Assembly (NCBI GenBank): GCA_964458935.1
Contig: CAYWKS010000008.1
Span: 62,001 to 126,000, forward strand
Direction: 5' to 3'
DNA: 64,000 nucleotides
Source of the DNA: CAYWKS01 sp964458935
GTDB taxonomy: Bacteria; Planctomycetota; Phycisphaerae; Phycisphaerales; Zrk34
The position numbers and the translations under genes are program-made. Within the stretch, counting starts at the first letter, position 1. Each line of letters opens with the position of its first letter. A model generated the notes under the pieces. That model did no database searches. It saw only the letters and a program-made list of their open reading frames with translations, and had not been told where the DNA came from. Positions 51,790-58,556 of this stretch are shown here, one piece after another.

Positions 51790-53007
51790 ATGGCAAGCAC
51801 ACCTGTCGTGCCAAGCGGGCGGGTCCTGTGGTTGATGCGGGCGTTGGCGCTTACCGGCCTCGCGATCGCCGGGTTTCTCGTCTACACGCACGCGGCGATC
51901 AACTGGGCCGGCTCGGCCGGCGCGGCGCCGCTCTGCGGGAAGGTGAGTTGGCTGGATTGCACGTCAGTGCTGGGCAGCCGGTGGTCGACCTGGTTGGGCG
52001 TGCCGGTCGCGGCGCTGGGCGGCGCGGCGCACCTGGGCATGCTCGTCGTGCTGTGGCGCGTCGGCCGATCGCCCGACCGCACAACGTGGGCGGTCGGGTT
52101 GGCGCTGGCGGTCGCCTTGCTCGGGGCCGCCGGCTGGTTCGTCTACCTCCAGGGTGTCCGCATCGGCACGTGGTGCGGCTGGTGCATGGTCGAGCACGTC
52201 GCCGGTGGCATGCTGGCGCTGCTGATGCTGGTCTACGCGATCGCCGGCGCCGGGCGCGCGGCCGGTGCGGCGGCGATCGCGGGTGCCGTCGCCGTCGCGG
52301 CGCTGGCGATCGGGCAGTCGCTCGATACGCCCGCGTACACGCACCGCGTGACCTGGCGGACCGAAGGCGAACGATGGATCGACACCGACGAGCCCAACCG
52401 CGGTTGCGTTGTGCTGGACGGCCGGGTCGTGCTCGATCGCGAGGCGTACCCGATCGTCGGCAACGACGATGCGGCACGCCTGCTCGTCGATGTGCTGGAT
52501 TACACCTGCACGCGGTGCGGGAAGCTGGCGGCCCGGCTCCGCGACGCTTCGGGCACGCTCGGCGACGATGTCGCGGTGCTTGCCGTGATCGTGCCCCTCG
52601 ACGCGGACTGCAACCCGATGCTTGCATCGACGGGCGAGCATTACCGCCACGCCTGCGAACTGGCGCGGCTGGCGCTCGCGGTGTGGCTGGCCGACCCCGC
52701 GGCGTTCGACGGGTATCACCACTGGCTGCTGGAGCAGCAGGCGTCGATGACCCCGGACCGGGCGCATGAACACGCCCGGGGGCTCGTCGGGGCCCCGGCG
52801 TTACGCGCCGCGCTGGCCGACCCGGCGATCGACCGCATGATCGAACGCAACGTCCGCCTCGCCGCCCACGCCGGCGTGCGGCAACTGCCCGGGCTGATCA
52901 TCGGCGACTATCGCCTGTCCGTGATCCCCGACAGCGTCACGACCCTGGTCGACGTGATCCGCGATGCGTGGACGGACGGCAACGATCCGGATTCGCCCGA
53001 TCGCTAG
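51790..53007 (+). CDS. VKOR-thioredoxin fusion, disulfide-bond formation
   Basis: 405 residues. The N-terminal VKOR domain (five helices, residues about 13-175) has the loop cysteines Cys49 and Cys57 (PLCGKVSWLDCTSVLGSRWS) and the CxxC active site TWCGWC (129/132). A periplasmic DsbA/thioredoxin-like domain follows with CTRC (240-243, DYTCTRCGKL) and a cis-Pro-like loop RQLPGLIIGDYRL. The fusion would both oxidise substrates and recharge itself with quinone. It starts 8 bases after proA and overlaps clpS tail-to-tail by 4 bases. Confidence 0.9.
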   Translation: MASTPVVPSGRVLWLMRALALTGLAIAGFLVYTHAAINWAGSAGAAPLCGKVSWLDCTSVLGSRWSTWLGVPVAALGGAAHLGMLVVLWRVGRSPDRTTWAVGLALAVALLGAAGWFVYLQGVRIGTWCGWCMVEHVAGGMLALLMLVYAIAGAGRAAGAAAIAGAVAVAALAIGQSLDTPAYTHRVTWRTEGERWIDTDEPNRGCVVLDGRVVLDREAYPIVGNDDAARLLVDVLDYTCTRCGKLAARLRDASGTLGDDVAVLAVIVPLDADCNPMLASTGEHYRHACELARLALAVWLADPAAFDGYHHWLLEQQASMTPDRAHEHARGLVGAPALRAALADPAIDRMIERNVRLAAHAGVRQLPGLIIGDYRLSVIPDSVTTLVDVIRDAWTDGNDPDSPDR

Positions 53008-53366
53008 CCCTGATCGGTGCGGTCCTCGTCGCCGAACTCGGCCGGCTCGATCGTGGCGGTCATCGACCCGGCGCACCCGGCCACGAGCACGTCCGGGCCG
53101 AACGCGTGGACCTGCTCCTGCTTGAGCTCGGCGTGCTCCTTGGTGGTGGTGATGACGATGGCGCGATCTTCCGAGTCGACGCGTTGCGCGATCCGGTAAC
53201 CCTTCTCCACGGGGTGGCCGAACAGCTTCTGCAGCATCCCGACGACGTAGGCGAAGCTGTGGTCGTCGTCGTTGTGGAGCACGACGTGATAGGGGGGCTG
53301 CTGCTTGGGCTTGTCGTCCTGCTCGGGTTGAGGCCGAGTCTCGGTGGTGCTCGTCGGGGTGGTCAT
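53004..53366 (-). CDS. clpS: ClpS-family adaptor of the Clp protease
   Basis: 120 residues from ATG 53366. A flexible tail (MTTPTSTTETRPQPEQDDKP) precedes the N-degron pocket motif YHVVLHNDDDHSFAYVVGML (Asn32-Asp33-Asp34) and the conserved KGYRIAQRVDSE and TKEHAELKQEQVHAFGPD, typical of the ClpS2 group found in planctomycetes and cyanobacteria. It delivers N-end-rule substrates to ClpA/ClpC. No clpA is adjacent. Confidence 0.93.
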   Translation of the reverse strand: MTTPTSTTETRPQPEQDDKPKQQPPYHVVLHNDDDHSFAYVVGMLQKLFGHPVEKGYRIAQRVDSEDRAIVITTTKEHAELKQEQVHAFGPDVLVAGCAGSMTATIEPAEFGDEDRTDQG

Positions 53367-53457
53367 GTCGGCGTGCCCTTTGTAGCGCATTGCACAGGAC
53401 ATGTTAGGCCGGCCGCGGTCGCGCACGTCAACGGCAGGCCGCAACCGCCGGCAAGGG

Positions 53458-54363
53458 TCAGTCGGTGCGAACCTGCCGCGGCGAGGAGCCCGCGGCGATG
53501 CCGTGCGCCAGCGCTTCGAGCTCGCGCATGGTCCGCATCTTGCGGATGTTGTCGGCACGGGGACGCCAGCCCTCGGGCACCGCCCGGCCACCGACGGCGA
53601 GGATGACGTTGCTTTCGCTGAGGCGATCGGCCAGCGCCGCGACGTCAGCGGCAAACCGCTCGCCGTGGTCGATGACGCTGGCCGACAGCCACGCCAGGCG
53701 TGCCTCGGTCTCTTCGACGGCCAGCGCCAGAGAATCCAGCGGGGTGTTGCAGCCGAGGTTCAACTCGCTCCAGCCCTCGGCGGCAACAACGGTCGCGGCC
53801 ATCAGCGACGGCAGTGTGAACGAATCATTGGGGTAGGCGCAGCCCACGGCGCGTGGCCGCGTCGACGCACGCGGCGGCATCAGCATCCGGATCTGGTTGA
53901 TCGCTTCCACGCAGATCTCCGTGGCCCGATGCTCGACGAGGATGCCACGCGGGTCGTCGGGGTGCATGCGGCCGATCGTGTGCATCGCGAGGGCCAGGTG
54001 GTCATCGAACAGCGAGGCGGCGGACTCGCCGTGAAGGAACCGCAGCAGCAGTTGCCCCCGGAACGCGGCGGCGTCGCCGTCGATGAGCAGCCGCATCAGT
54101 TGGTCATCGGCGGGCGCGGGCGGGTCGGTCGCCCGCCGCCGCGTGTGCAGGTCGGCCAGCCCGAGCGCCGCCGGGTCGCGCAGGGTCAGCCGGCTGGAAC
54201 GGATGAAACGCACGGCCTCGTGGAGCGGGATGCGGCGATGGCCCCCGGCGGTGCGGTCGGCGGCGATCGAGCCGGCATCCACCCAACGCTGAACCGTGGA
54301 CCGGCCGACGCCGAGCGCCTCGGCCAGTCGGCGTGGGGTGATGTAGGCGTTGTCAGGGGACAT
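53458..54363 (-). CDS. CarH/LitR-like MerR regulator with altered cobalamin-binding domain
   Basis: 301 residues. The N-terminal MerR/excisionase winged helix (YITPRRLAEALGVGRSTVQR, wing RTAGGHRRIP) is followed by a four-helix bundle (about 85-165) and a Rossmann B12-binding fold (170-280; LMAATVVAAEGWSELNLGCN). Aligned by eye to CarH, the W-x9-EH motif is His134-x9-Glu144-His145 (Trp replaced, Glu-His kept), and the ExHxxG cobalamin motif is DSFTLP (180-185), so the lower-ligand His is Phe182. It may bind cobalamin differently, another ligand, or none. It is divergent from the rhodopsin and likely controls it; in CarH/LitR systems light releases repression of carotenoid genes. Confidence 0.85.
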   Translation of the reverse strand: MSPDNAYITPRRLAEALGVGRSTVQRWVDAGSIAADRTAGGHRRIPLHEAVRFIRSSRLTLRDPAALGLADLHTRRRATDPPAPADDQLMRLLIDGDAAAFRGQLLLRFLHGESAASLFDDHLALAMHTIGRMHPDDPRGILVEHRATEICVEAINQIRMLMPPRASTRPRAVGCAYPNDSFTLPSLMAATVVAAEGWSELNLGCNTPLDSLALAVEETEARLAWLSASVIDHGERFAADVAALADRLSESNVILAVGGRAVPEGWRPRADNIRKMRTMRELEALAHGIAAGSSPRQVRTD

Positions 54364-54639
54364 GTTGGGTATATCGGTTATTTCAATTCACTGCCGACAA
54401 TGCGGCAATGGTAGCCATGGATAGCCCAAACATCCAGCAATAGCCTATTTCGGTTGTGTCGTATAGACACCTCTACAGGGGAGGTCTATCGTCTGATGAT
54501 ACTTTTGATACTTTATAGGGCTGCCGGCGTAGTGGCCACGACGCGTGGGACAGCAACCTCGACCGGCCCTGGACTCGGAATCATCACGCCCGCGCGGGCG
54601 TGAACAACGCACCACCCTCCCCTTGCGAAGGAGATCTCC
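54364..54639. promoter_or_regulatory. Divergent control region between CarH-like regulator and rhodopsin
   Basis: 276 bp, much AT-richer than its surroundings. It holds three dyads: TGCCG/CGGCA about 54392-54407, the perfect GTGTC-GTATA-GACAC at 54457-54471, and ACCTC-6-GAGGT at 54470-54485, the last extendable with TAGAC/GTCTA. An AT-rich tract (TGATGATACTTTTGATACTTTATAGG) at 54494-54519 is the probable core promoter. GAAGGAG at 54627-54633, 6 bases before the ATG, is a near-perfect Shine-Dalgarno site. Confidence 0.6.
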
Positions 54640-55392
54640 ATGATGACCGTTCTCGCGGAAATCACATCGGCGGGTTCATTGACCATGTCGTCAATCACCC
54701 AGTACCTGTTCTGGATCGCCACCGTGGCCATGGGCGCCGGCACGGTGTTCTTCTTCCTCGAGCGCTCCAGCGTGGACCCCAAGTACCGCAGCGTCATGAC
54801 CGTGGCCGGGCTGGTCACCGGCATCGCCTGCTTCCACTACTTCCGGATGGCCGGCACGTATGCGGGCGGCGACTTCCCGACCGAGTATCGCTACATCGAC
54901 TGGATCATCACCACGCCGCTGCTGCTGGTGAAGTTCCCGTTGCTGCTGCAGCTCGGCCCGAAGGGCAAGGGGCTGCTCGTGCAACTGGTCTCTCTCGACA
55001 TCGTCATGATCGTCACGGCGTACATCGCCGAGGTCTCGGCGGTGGGCAGCGGCCAGTGGTGGAGCTTCTTCATCATCGCCTGCATCGCGGAGCTGGCGAT
55101 CGTCGGCCTGCTCTACTCGAAGGTCTCGGGCGTGATCGCGACCGCCCCGGCACCGATCGCCCGATCGGCCAGGACCATGCGGTTGTTCATCCTGATCGGA
55201 TGGGCGATCTACCCGATCGGGTTCCTGATGGCCCTGGGCGGCGGGACCGGCGCCGACCTCCGCGAGATCTTCTACAACGTCGCTGACGTGATCAACAAGG
55301 TCGGGTTCGGCCTCGTGGCTTACGCCGGCATCAAGGCACTGAGTCAGGTGGACAAGGGCGCGGTAGGCGGGCCGGCCCCCGCAACCGCGTGA
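54640..55392 (+). CDS. Proton-pump-type microbial rhodopsin (DTK motif)
   Basis: 250 residues, seven helices, proteorhodopsin/xanthorhodopsin group. His66 (helix B, GIACFHYFRM) matches the proteorhodopsin His75. Helix C reads YRYIDWIITTPLLLVKFP: Arg84, counter-ion Asp87, Thr91 and Lys98 at the proton-donor position (DTE in proteorhodopsin, DTK as in Exiguobacterium rhodopsin). Leu95 at the tuning site predicts green absorption. Helix F has WAIYP; helix G has Asp216 and Schiff-base Lys220 (DVINKVGFG). The strong ribosome site implies high expression. An outward H+ pump is expected; function is inferred from motifs. Confidence 0.96.
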   Translation: MMTVLAEITSAGSLTMSSITQYLFWIATVAMGAGTVFFFLERSSVDPKYRSVMTVAGLVTGIACFHYFRMAGTYAGGDFPTEYRYIDWIITTPLLLVKFPLLLQLGPKGKGLLVQLVSLDIVMIVTAYIAEVSAVGSGQWWSFFIIACIAELAIVGLLYSKVSGVIATAPAPIARSARTMRLFILIGWAIYPIGFLMALGGGTGADLREIFYNVADVINKVGFGLVAYAGIKALSQVDKGAVGGPAPATA

Positions 55393-55406
55393 GCCTTCAC
55401 GCACCC

Positions 55407-55440
55407 GGCGGGTTGGGGCTAACGCCTCAACCCGCCTTTT
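55407..55440 (+). terminator. Intrinsic terminator between rhodopsin and blh
   Basis: The 9-bp perfect stem GGCGGGTTG/CAACCCGCC (55407-55415 and 55428-55436), with an inner GGGC-region extension, is followed by TTTT (55437-55440). It sits 15 bases after the rhodopsin stop and ends 3 bases before the blh ATG, so it should limit read-through into blh. Confidence 0.85.
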
Positions 55441-55443
55441 CTG

Positions 55444-56478
55444 ATGGTCATCGCCTCATCCATCACGGTTCGGCATCCCGAGCAACGCACCGGGACGTTG
55501 CTGCGGCTGATCCCGTGGGCGATCCTCGCGATGGGTTGCGCGGCGGGGCTGGCCGGCCTCGATGGCTCGGGCCGACTGGCGCCGTGGCCGTTCCTGCTCT
55601 CGGCGGTGTTCCTGGGCTTGCCGCATGGCGCGGTCGACCTGTGGCTGAGCGGGCGGCGTGACGGGCGGCAGGACCTGGGCCTGACGTTGCGGCGATTCAC
55701 CCTGTACCTGGTGATGATGGCGGGCATGGTGCTGATCGTCTTGGCCGCGCCGCGTTGGTCGATGCTGGTGTTCGCGGCGGCGACGGCGTGGCACTTCGGC
55801 GCGGCCGACCGCCGCGATGCGGTGCGGCTGACCGCCGCCATCACGAACGATCGCCGCGGGGGCGGCCGCCTATCCGCGGTGGACCACGTCGCCGCGTGCG
55901 GCCGCGGGAGCATGCTGCTGGCGTTCGCCTTCGTCTTTCACCCGGCGCCGACCATGCTGGTGCTCAACGGCGTTCTGGACGTGGTCGGCGGGGCGCCGCT
56001 CGACGGGGCCGGCGCGCAGCGCGTCGGGATCGCCGCGGCGTGCGTGGGTCTGGTCGCCTGGCTGGGCGCGTCGGTGGCTGGCTGGCATCGCCGTGGCCCG
56101 TCGCTGATCGGCATTGAGGCGTTCGAGTTGATGGTGATTGCCGCGACGTTCGCGCTGCTGCACCCGGCGTTCGCCATGGGGTTGTACTTCCTGTGCTGGC
56201 ACAGCCTGCGGCACATGGTGACGCTGGCGGAGGCGACGACGCCGGCCGACCGGCCATGGCTGGCCCGGCTGGCGCATCTGCACGTGGTGTCGCTGCCGTT
56301 GCTGGTGCCGACACTGGGCGTGCTGGCGGCGATGGCGTGGCTCCTGGGGGTGGGGGGGGACGCCGGTTCGCTGATGCTCCTGCTGCTGGTGGTCTTCATC
56401 ATCGTGACGCCGTCGCACCACCTGCTGGTGGAGCGGGTGGTGCCGCGGCTGCTGCGCGACCCGCCGGCGGGGTCGTAA
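55444..56478 (+). CDS. blh: Beta-carotene 15,15'-dioxygenase, Brp/Blh family
   Basis: Cleaves beta-carotene to two retinals, the rhodopsin chromophore. 344 residues, about eight hydrophobic segments. The four conserved His sites are present: FLGLPHGAVDLWLSG (His61), ATAWHFGAADRR (His117), YFLCWHSLRHM (His253/His257) and TPSHHLLVER (His325/His326), which hold the iron. ATG 55444 follows immediately after a terminator T-run and has no obvious Shine-Dalgarno, so translation may be weak. The pairing with the adjacent rhodopsin is classic. Confidence 0.94.
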   Translation: MVIASSITVRHPEQRTGTLLRLIPWAILAMGCAAGLAGLDGSGRLAPWPFLLSAVFLGLPHGAVDLWLSGRRDGRQDLGLTLRRFTLYLVMMAGMVLIVLAAPRWSMLVFAAATAWHFGAADRRDAVRLTAAITNDRRGGGRLSAVDHVAACGRGSMLLAFAFVFHPAPTMLVLNGVLDVVGGAPLDGAGAQRVGIAAACVGLVAWLGASVAGWHRRGPSLIGIEAFELMVIAATFALLHPAFAMGLYFLCWHSLRHMVTLAEATTPADRPWLARLAHLHVVSLPLLVPTLGVLAAMAWLLGVGGDAGSLMLLLLVVFIIVTPSHHLLVERVVPRLLRDPPAGS

Positions 56479-56500
56479 CCGATACGCGACCCGGGGGTCC

Positions 56501-56522
56501 AACTATTTGAACCGGCCATCGT
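56501..56522 (+). promoter_or_regulatory. Candidate ECF-type promoter before the sigma factor
   Basis: GGTCCAAC ending at 56503, a 16-base spacer and CGT at 56520-56522 fit the AAC-N16-CGT shape of many ECF promoters and would make the sigma factor autoregulated. If real, translation starts at ATG 56533 or later. Confidence 0.35.
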
Positions 56523-56532
56523 GGGCGGCTAT

Positions 56533-57201
56533 ATGTTGATCTTGCCGATGACCCGACCCGCGGTGGATCACGCAGAAGAGGCCCGGCTGGTCGAGCGGGC
56601 CCGCCACGGCGACTACGAGGCGTTCGCCGCGCTCGTGGACGCCCACGGGGGGCGTCTGTATGGGCTGGCGCTGCGGATCTGCCGTCGTGCCGAGGATGCC
56701 GAGGATGTCGTCCAGACCACCTTCCTCAACGCGCTGGAGAAGCTGGACAGCTTTCGTGGCGAAGCGGCGTTCGGGACGTGGCTCCATCGCATCGCGGCCA
56801 ATACCGCGCTCAAGGTGCTTCGCAAGCGGCGGGGCCTGCCGCTCGCCGCGCCCTTCGGCGGGGCCGACGACGAGCCCCTGCCCGAACCCCAGGTCGTCGC
56901 GCGGTGGCAGGACAACGTCGAGCAGGTCGTCCAACGACGCGAGTTCCGCCGCGAGTTGGACAAGGCCCTCGACGAACTCGATGAAAAGTACCGGCTGGTC
57001 TTCATCCTCCGCGACATCGAGCAGATGAATGTGAAGGAGACCGCCGAACAGCTCGGCCTGACCGAGTCCAACGTCAAGGTGCGGCTGATGCGGGCGCGAC
57101 TGATGCTCCGCGAGCGTTTGACCGAGCTGTTCGGGACGGGCGAGAATCTGAAGACCGATCACCATCACCACGAGCCCGATGCGGGCGAAGGGGCCGCCTG
57201 A
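56533..57201 (+). CDS. ECF-type RNA polymerase sigma factor
   Basis: Sigma-70 family, extracytoplasmic-function type. Region 2: FAALVDAHGGRLYGLALRIC, AEDAEDVVQTTFLNALEKLD and FRGEAAFGTWLHRIAANTAL. Region 4: LDELDEKYRLVFILRDIEQM and NVKETAEQLGLTESNVKVRL (helix-turn-helix). The C-terminus carries a His-rich tail (TDHHHHEPDAGEG). The frame opens at GTG 56521; ATG 56533 or 56548 (MTRPAVDH) are likelier starts. The stop overlaps the anti-sigma ATG (TGATG). Confidence 0.92.
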   Translation: MLILPMTRPAVDHAEEARLVERARHGDYEAFAALVDAHGGRLYGLALRICRRAEDAEDVVQTTFLNALEKLDSFRGEAAFGTWLHRIAANTALKVLRKRRGLPLAAPFGGADDEPLPEPQVVARWQDNVEQVVQRREFRRELDKALDELDEKYRLVFILRDIEQMNVKETAEQLGLTESNVKVRLMRARLMLRERLTELFGTGENLKTDHHHHEPDAGEGAA

Positions 57202-57452
57202 TGGACTGCCAGGACCTGCTGGCCATCGTGAACCAGTACGTCGACGGCGAGGTCGACCCGAAGGTCTGCGAGCATTTCGAGCAGCACCTGGCCGGTTGCA
57301 ACCCCTGCCAGGTTGTCGTGGACACGGTCCGCCGGACGATCACGCTGTACAAGGGCGCCGAGGTGTACGAGATGCCGCTGGCGTTCAAGCAGCGGCTGCA
57401 CGCCACGCTCAAGGAGCGATGGAAGCAGACCATGGGCACGGAGCCTGAGTAG
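57201..57452 (+). CDS. Small zinc-finger anti-sigma factor
   Basis: 83 residues, cytoplasmic only. The HxxxCxxC zinc-binding anti-sigma motif is His29-x3-Cys33-x2-Cys36 (EQHLAGCNPCQ), with Cys3 and Cys23 as further candidate ligands. The C-terminal half is helical (PLAFKQRLHATLKERWKQTM). Translational coupling to the sigma gene by a one-base overlap supports a regulator pair. Lacking a membrane segment, it probably senses a cytoplasmic signal such as redox state. Confidence 0.86.
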   Translation: MDCQDLLAIVNQYVDGEVDPKVCEHFEQHLAGCNPCQVVVDTVRRTITLYKGAEVYEMPLAFKQRLHATLKERWKQTMGTEPE

Positions 57453-57482
57453 GCAGCGGGTGAACATCGGCGATGCCGCGGG

Positions 57483-58544
57483 TTAGACCTTCCGGCGATG
57501 CCGCAATTGATCGAGCGCGACGGCGGCGATGATGATCCCGCCGATGGCGACCTCCTGGACCCACTTGGGCCAGCCGGCCTGCTGGGCGCCGGCGTTGAGC
57601 GTGCCGATGATCAGCGCGCCGACGACGGACCCGAAGATGGTGCCGACCCCGCCCATGAGGCTGGTGCCGCCGATGACGCAGGCGGCGATCACATACAACT
57701 CATACATGACCGCGCCGGTGGGTTGGCCGAGGTTGAGCTTGCTGAACTCCAGCACGCCGGCGAGCCCGGAGAACAGGCCCGCCATGGCGTAGACGGTGAT
57801 CTTGGTCCGCGCGACCGGCACGCCGCACAGCCTCGCCGTGTCCTCGTTGGAGCCCACCGCGTAGACCCATCGCCCGAGCTTGGTGTATCGCATCAGCCCG
57901 ATCGCGAGCACCGCCGCGGCGACCGTGGCCCAGACGCCGGGCGGGGCGAGCTGCCAACTGAACTCGCGGCCCTGCACGGGGAACATCAGCTCCTGGTACA
58001 GCCAGTTGGGCGGGGGGCTGATCTCGCGGTTGTCGGCGACGCCCTTGGCCAGCCCGCGCACCGCCTGGAGCCCGCCGAGCGTGACGATGAACGGCACCAG
58101 CCGCAGGCCCGTGATGAGGATGCCGTTGGCCATGCCGACCGCGCCGCCGGCGACCGTCCCCGCGAGGATCGCCGCGACGGGCCAGAGCACCGGGTGCTGC
58201 TCGACGTAGACGTAATCGCCGCCGGCGCCGAGATTGAGTGTCAGCGCCGTGACGACCATGGCGAAGGCGATGGTCGAGCCGATCGACAGGTCGATGCCGC
58301 CGGTGACGATGACCATCGTCGCACCCAGCGCCGCCATGGCGAACACGGCGCTCTGCATGAGGATGTTCTCGACGTTGCCGGGGCTGAGCCAGCTCTCGCC
58401 GATCACCATCCAGAACACGACGAAGACCACGGCCAGCGCGAGCAATCGCGCCAGTACCTCGAGCGTGGCCAGCGCATACTGCCCCGCCCGCGAGGCCCGC
58501 CCCGGTCGCAGGCTGCCGTCGGTTGGGCCGTACATTTCACTCAT
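57483..58544 (-). CDS. Sugar ABC transporter permease, RbsC-like
   Basis: 353 residues with 8-10 hydrophobic helices and the ribose/xylose-class permease signatures ALGATMVIVTGGIDLSIGST, VPFIVTLGGLQAVRGLAKGV, RWVYAVGSNEDTARLCGVPV (EAA-like loop) and ACVIGGTSLMGGVGTIFGSV. Downstream member of the minus-strand operon SBP-ATPase-permease. The substrate is most likely a monosaccharide, not determinable. It is convergent with the anti-sigma gene. Confidence 0.92.
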   Translation of the reverse strand: MSEMYGPTDGSLRPGRASRAGQYALATLEVLARLLALAVVFVVFWMVIGESWLSPGNVENILMQSAVFAMAALGATMVIVTGGIDLSIGSTIAFAMVVTALTLNLGAGGDYVYVEQHPVLWPVAAILAGTVAGGAVGMANGILITGLRLVPFIVTLGGLQAVRGLAKGVADNREISPPPNWLYQELMFPVQGREFSWQLAPPGVWATVAAAVLAIGLMRYTKLGRWVYAVGSNEDTARLCGVPVARTKITVYAMAGLFSGLAGVLEFSKLNLGQPTGAVMYELYVIAACVIGGTSLMGGVGTIFGSVVGALIIGTLNAGAQQAGWPKWVQEVAIGGIIIAAVALDQLRHRRKV

Positions 58545-58556
58545 GACGCAGCATCC

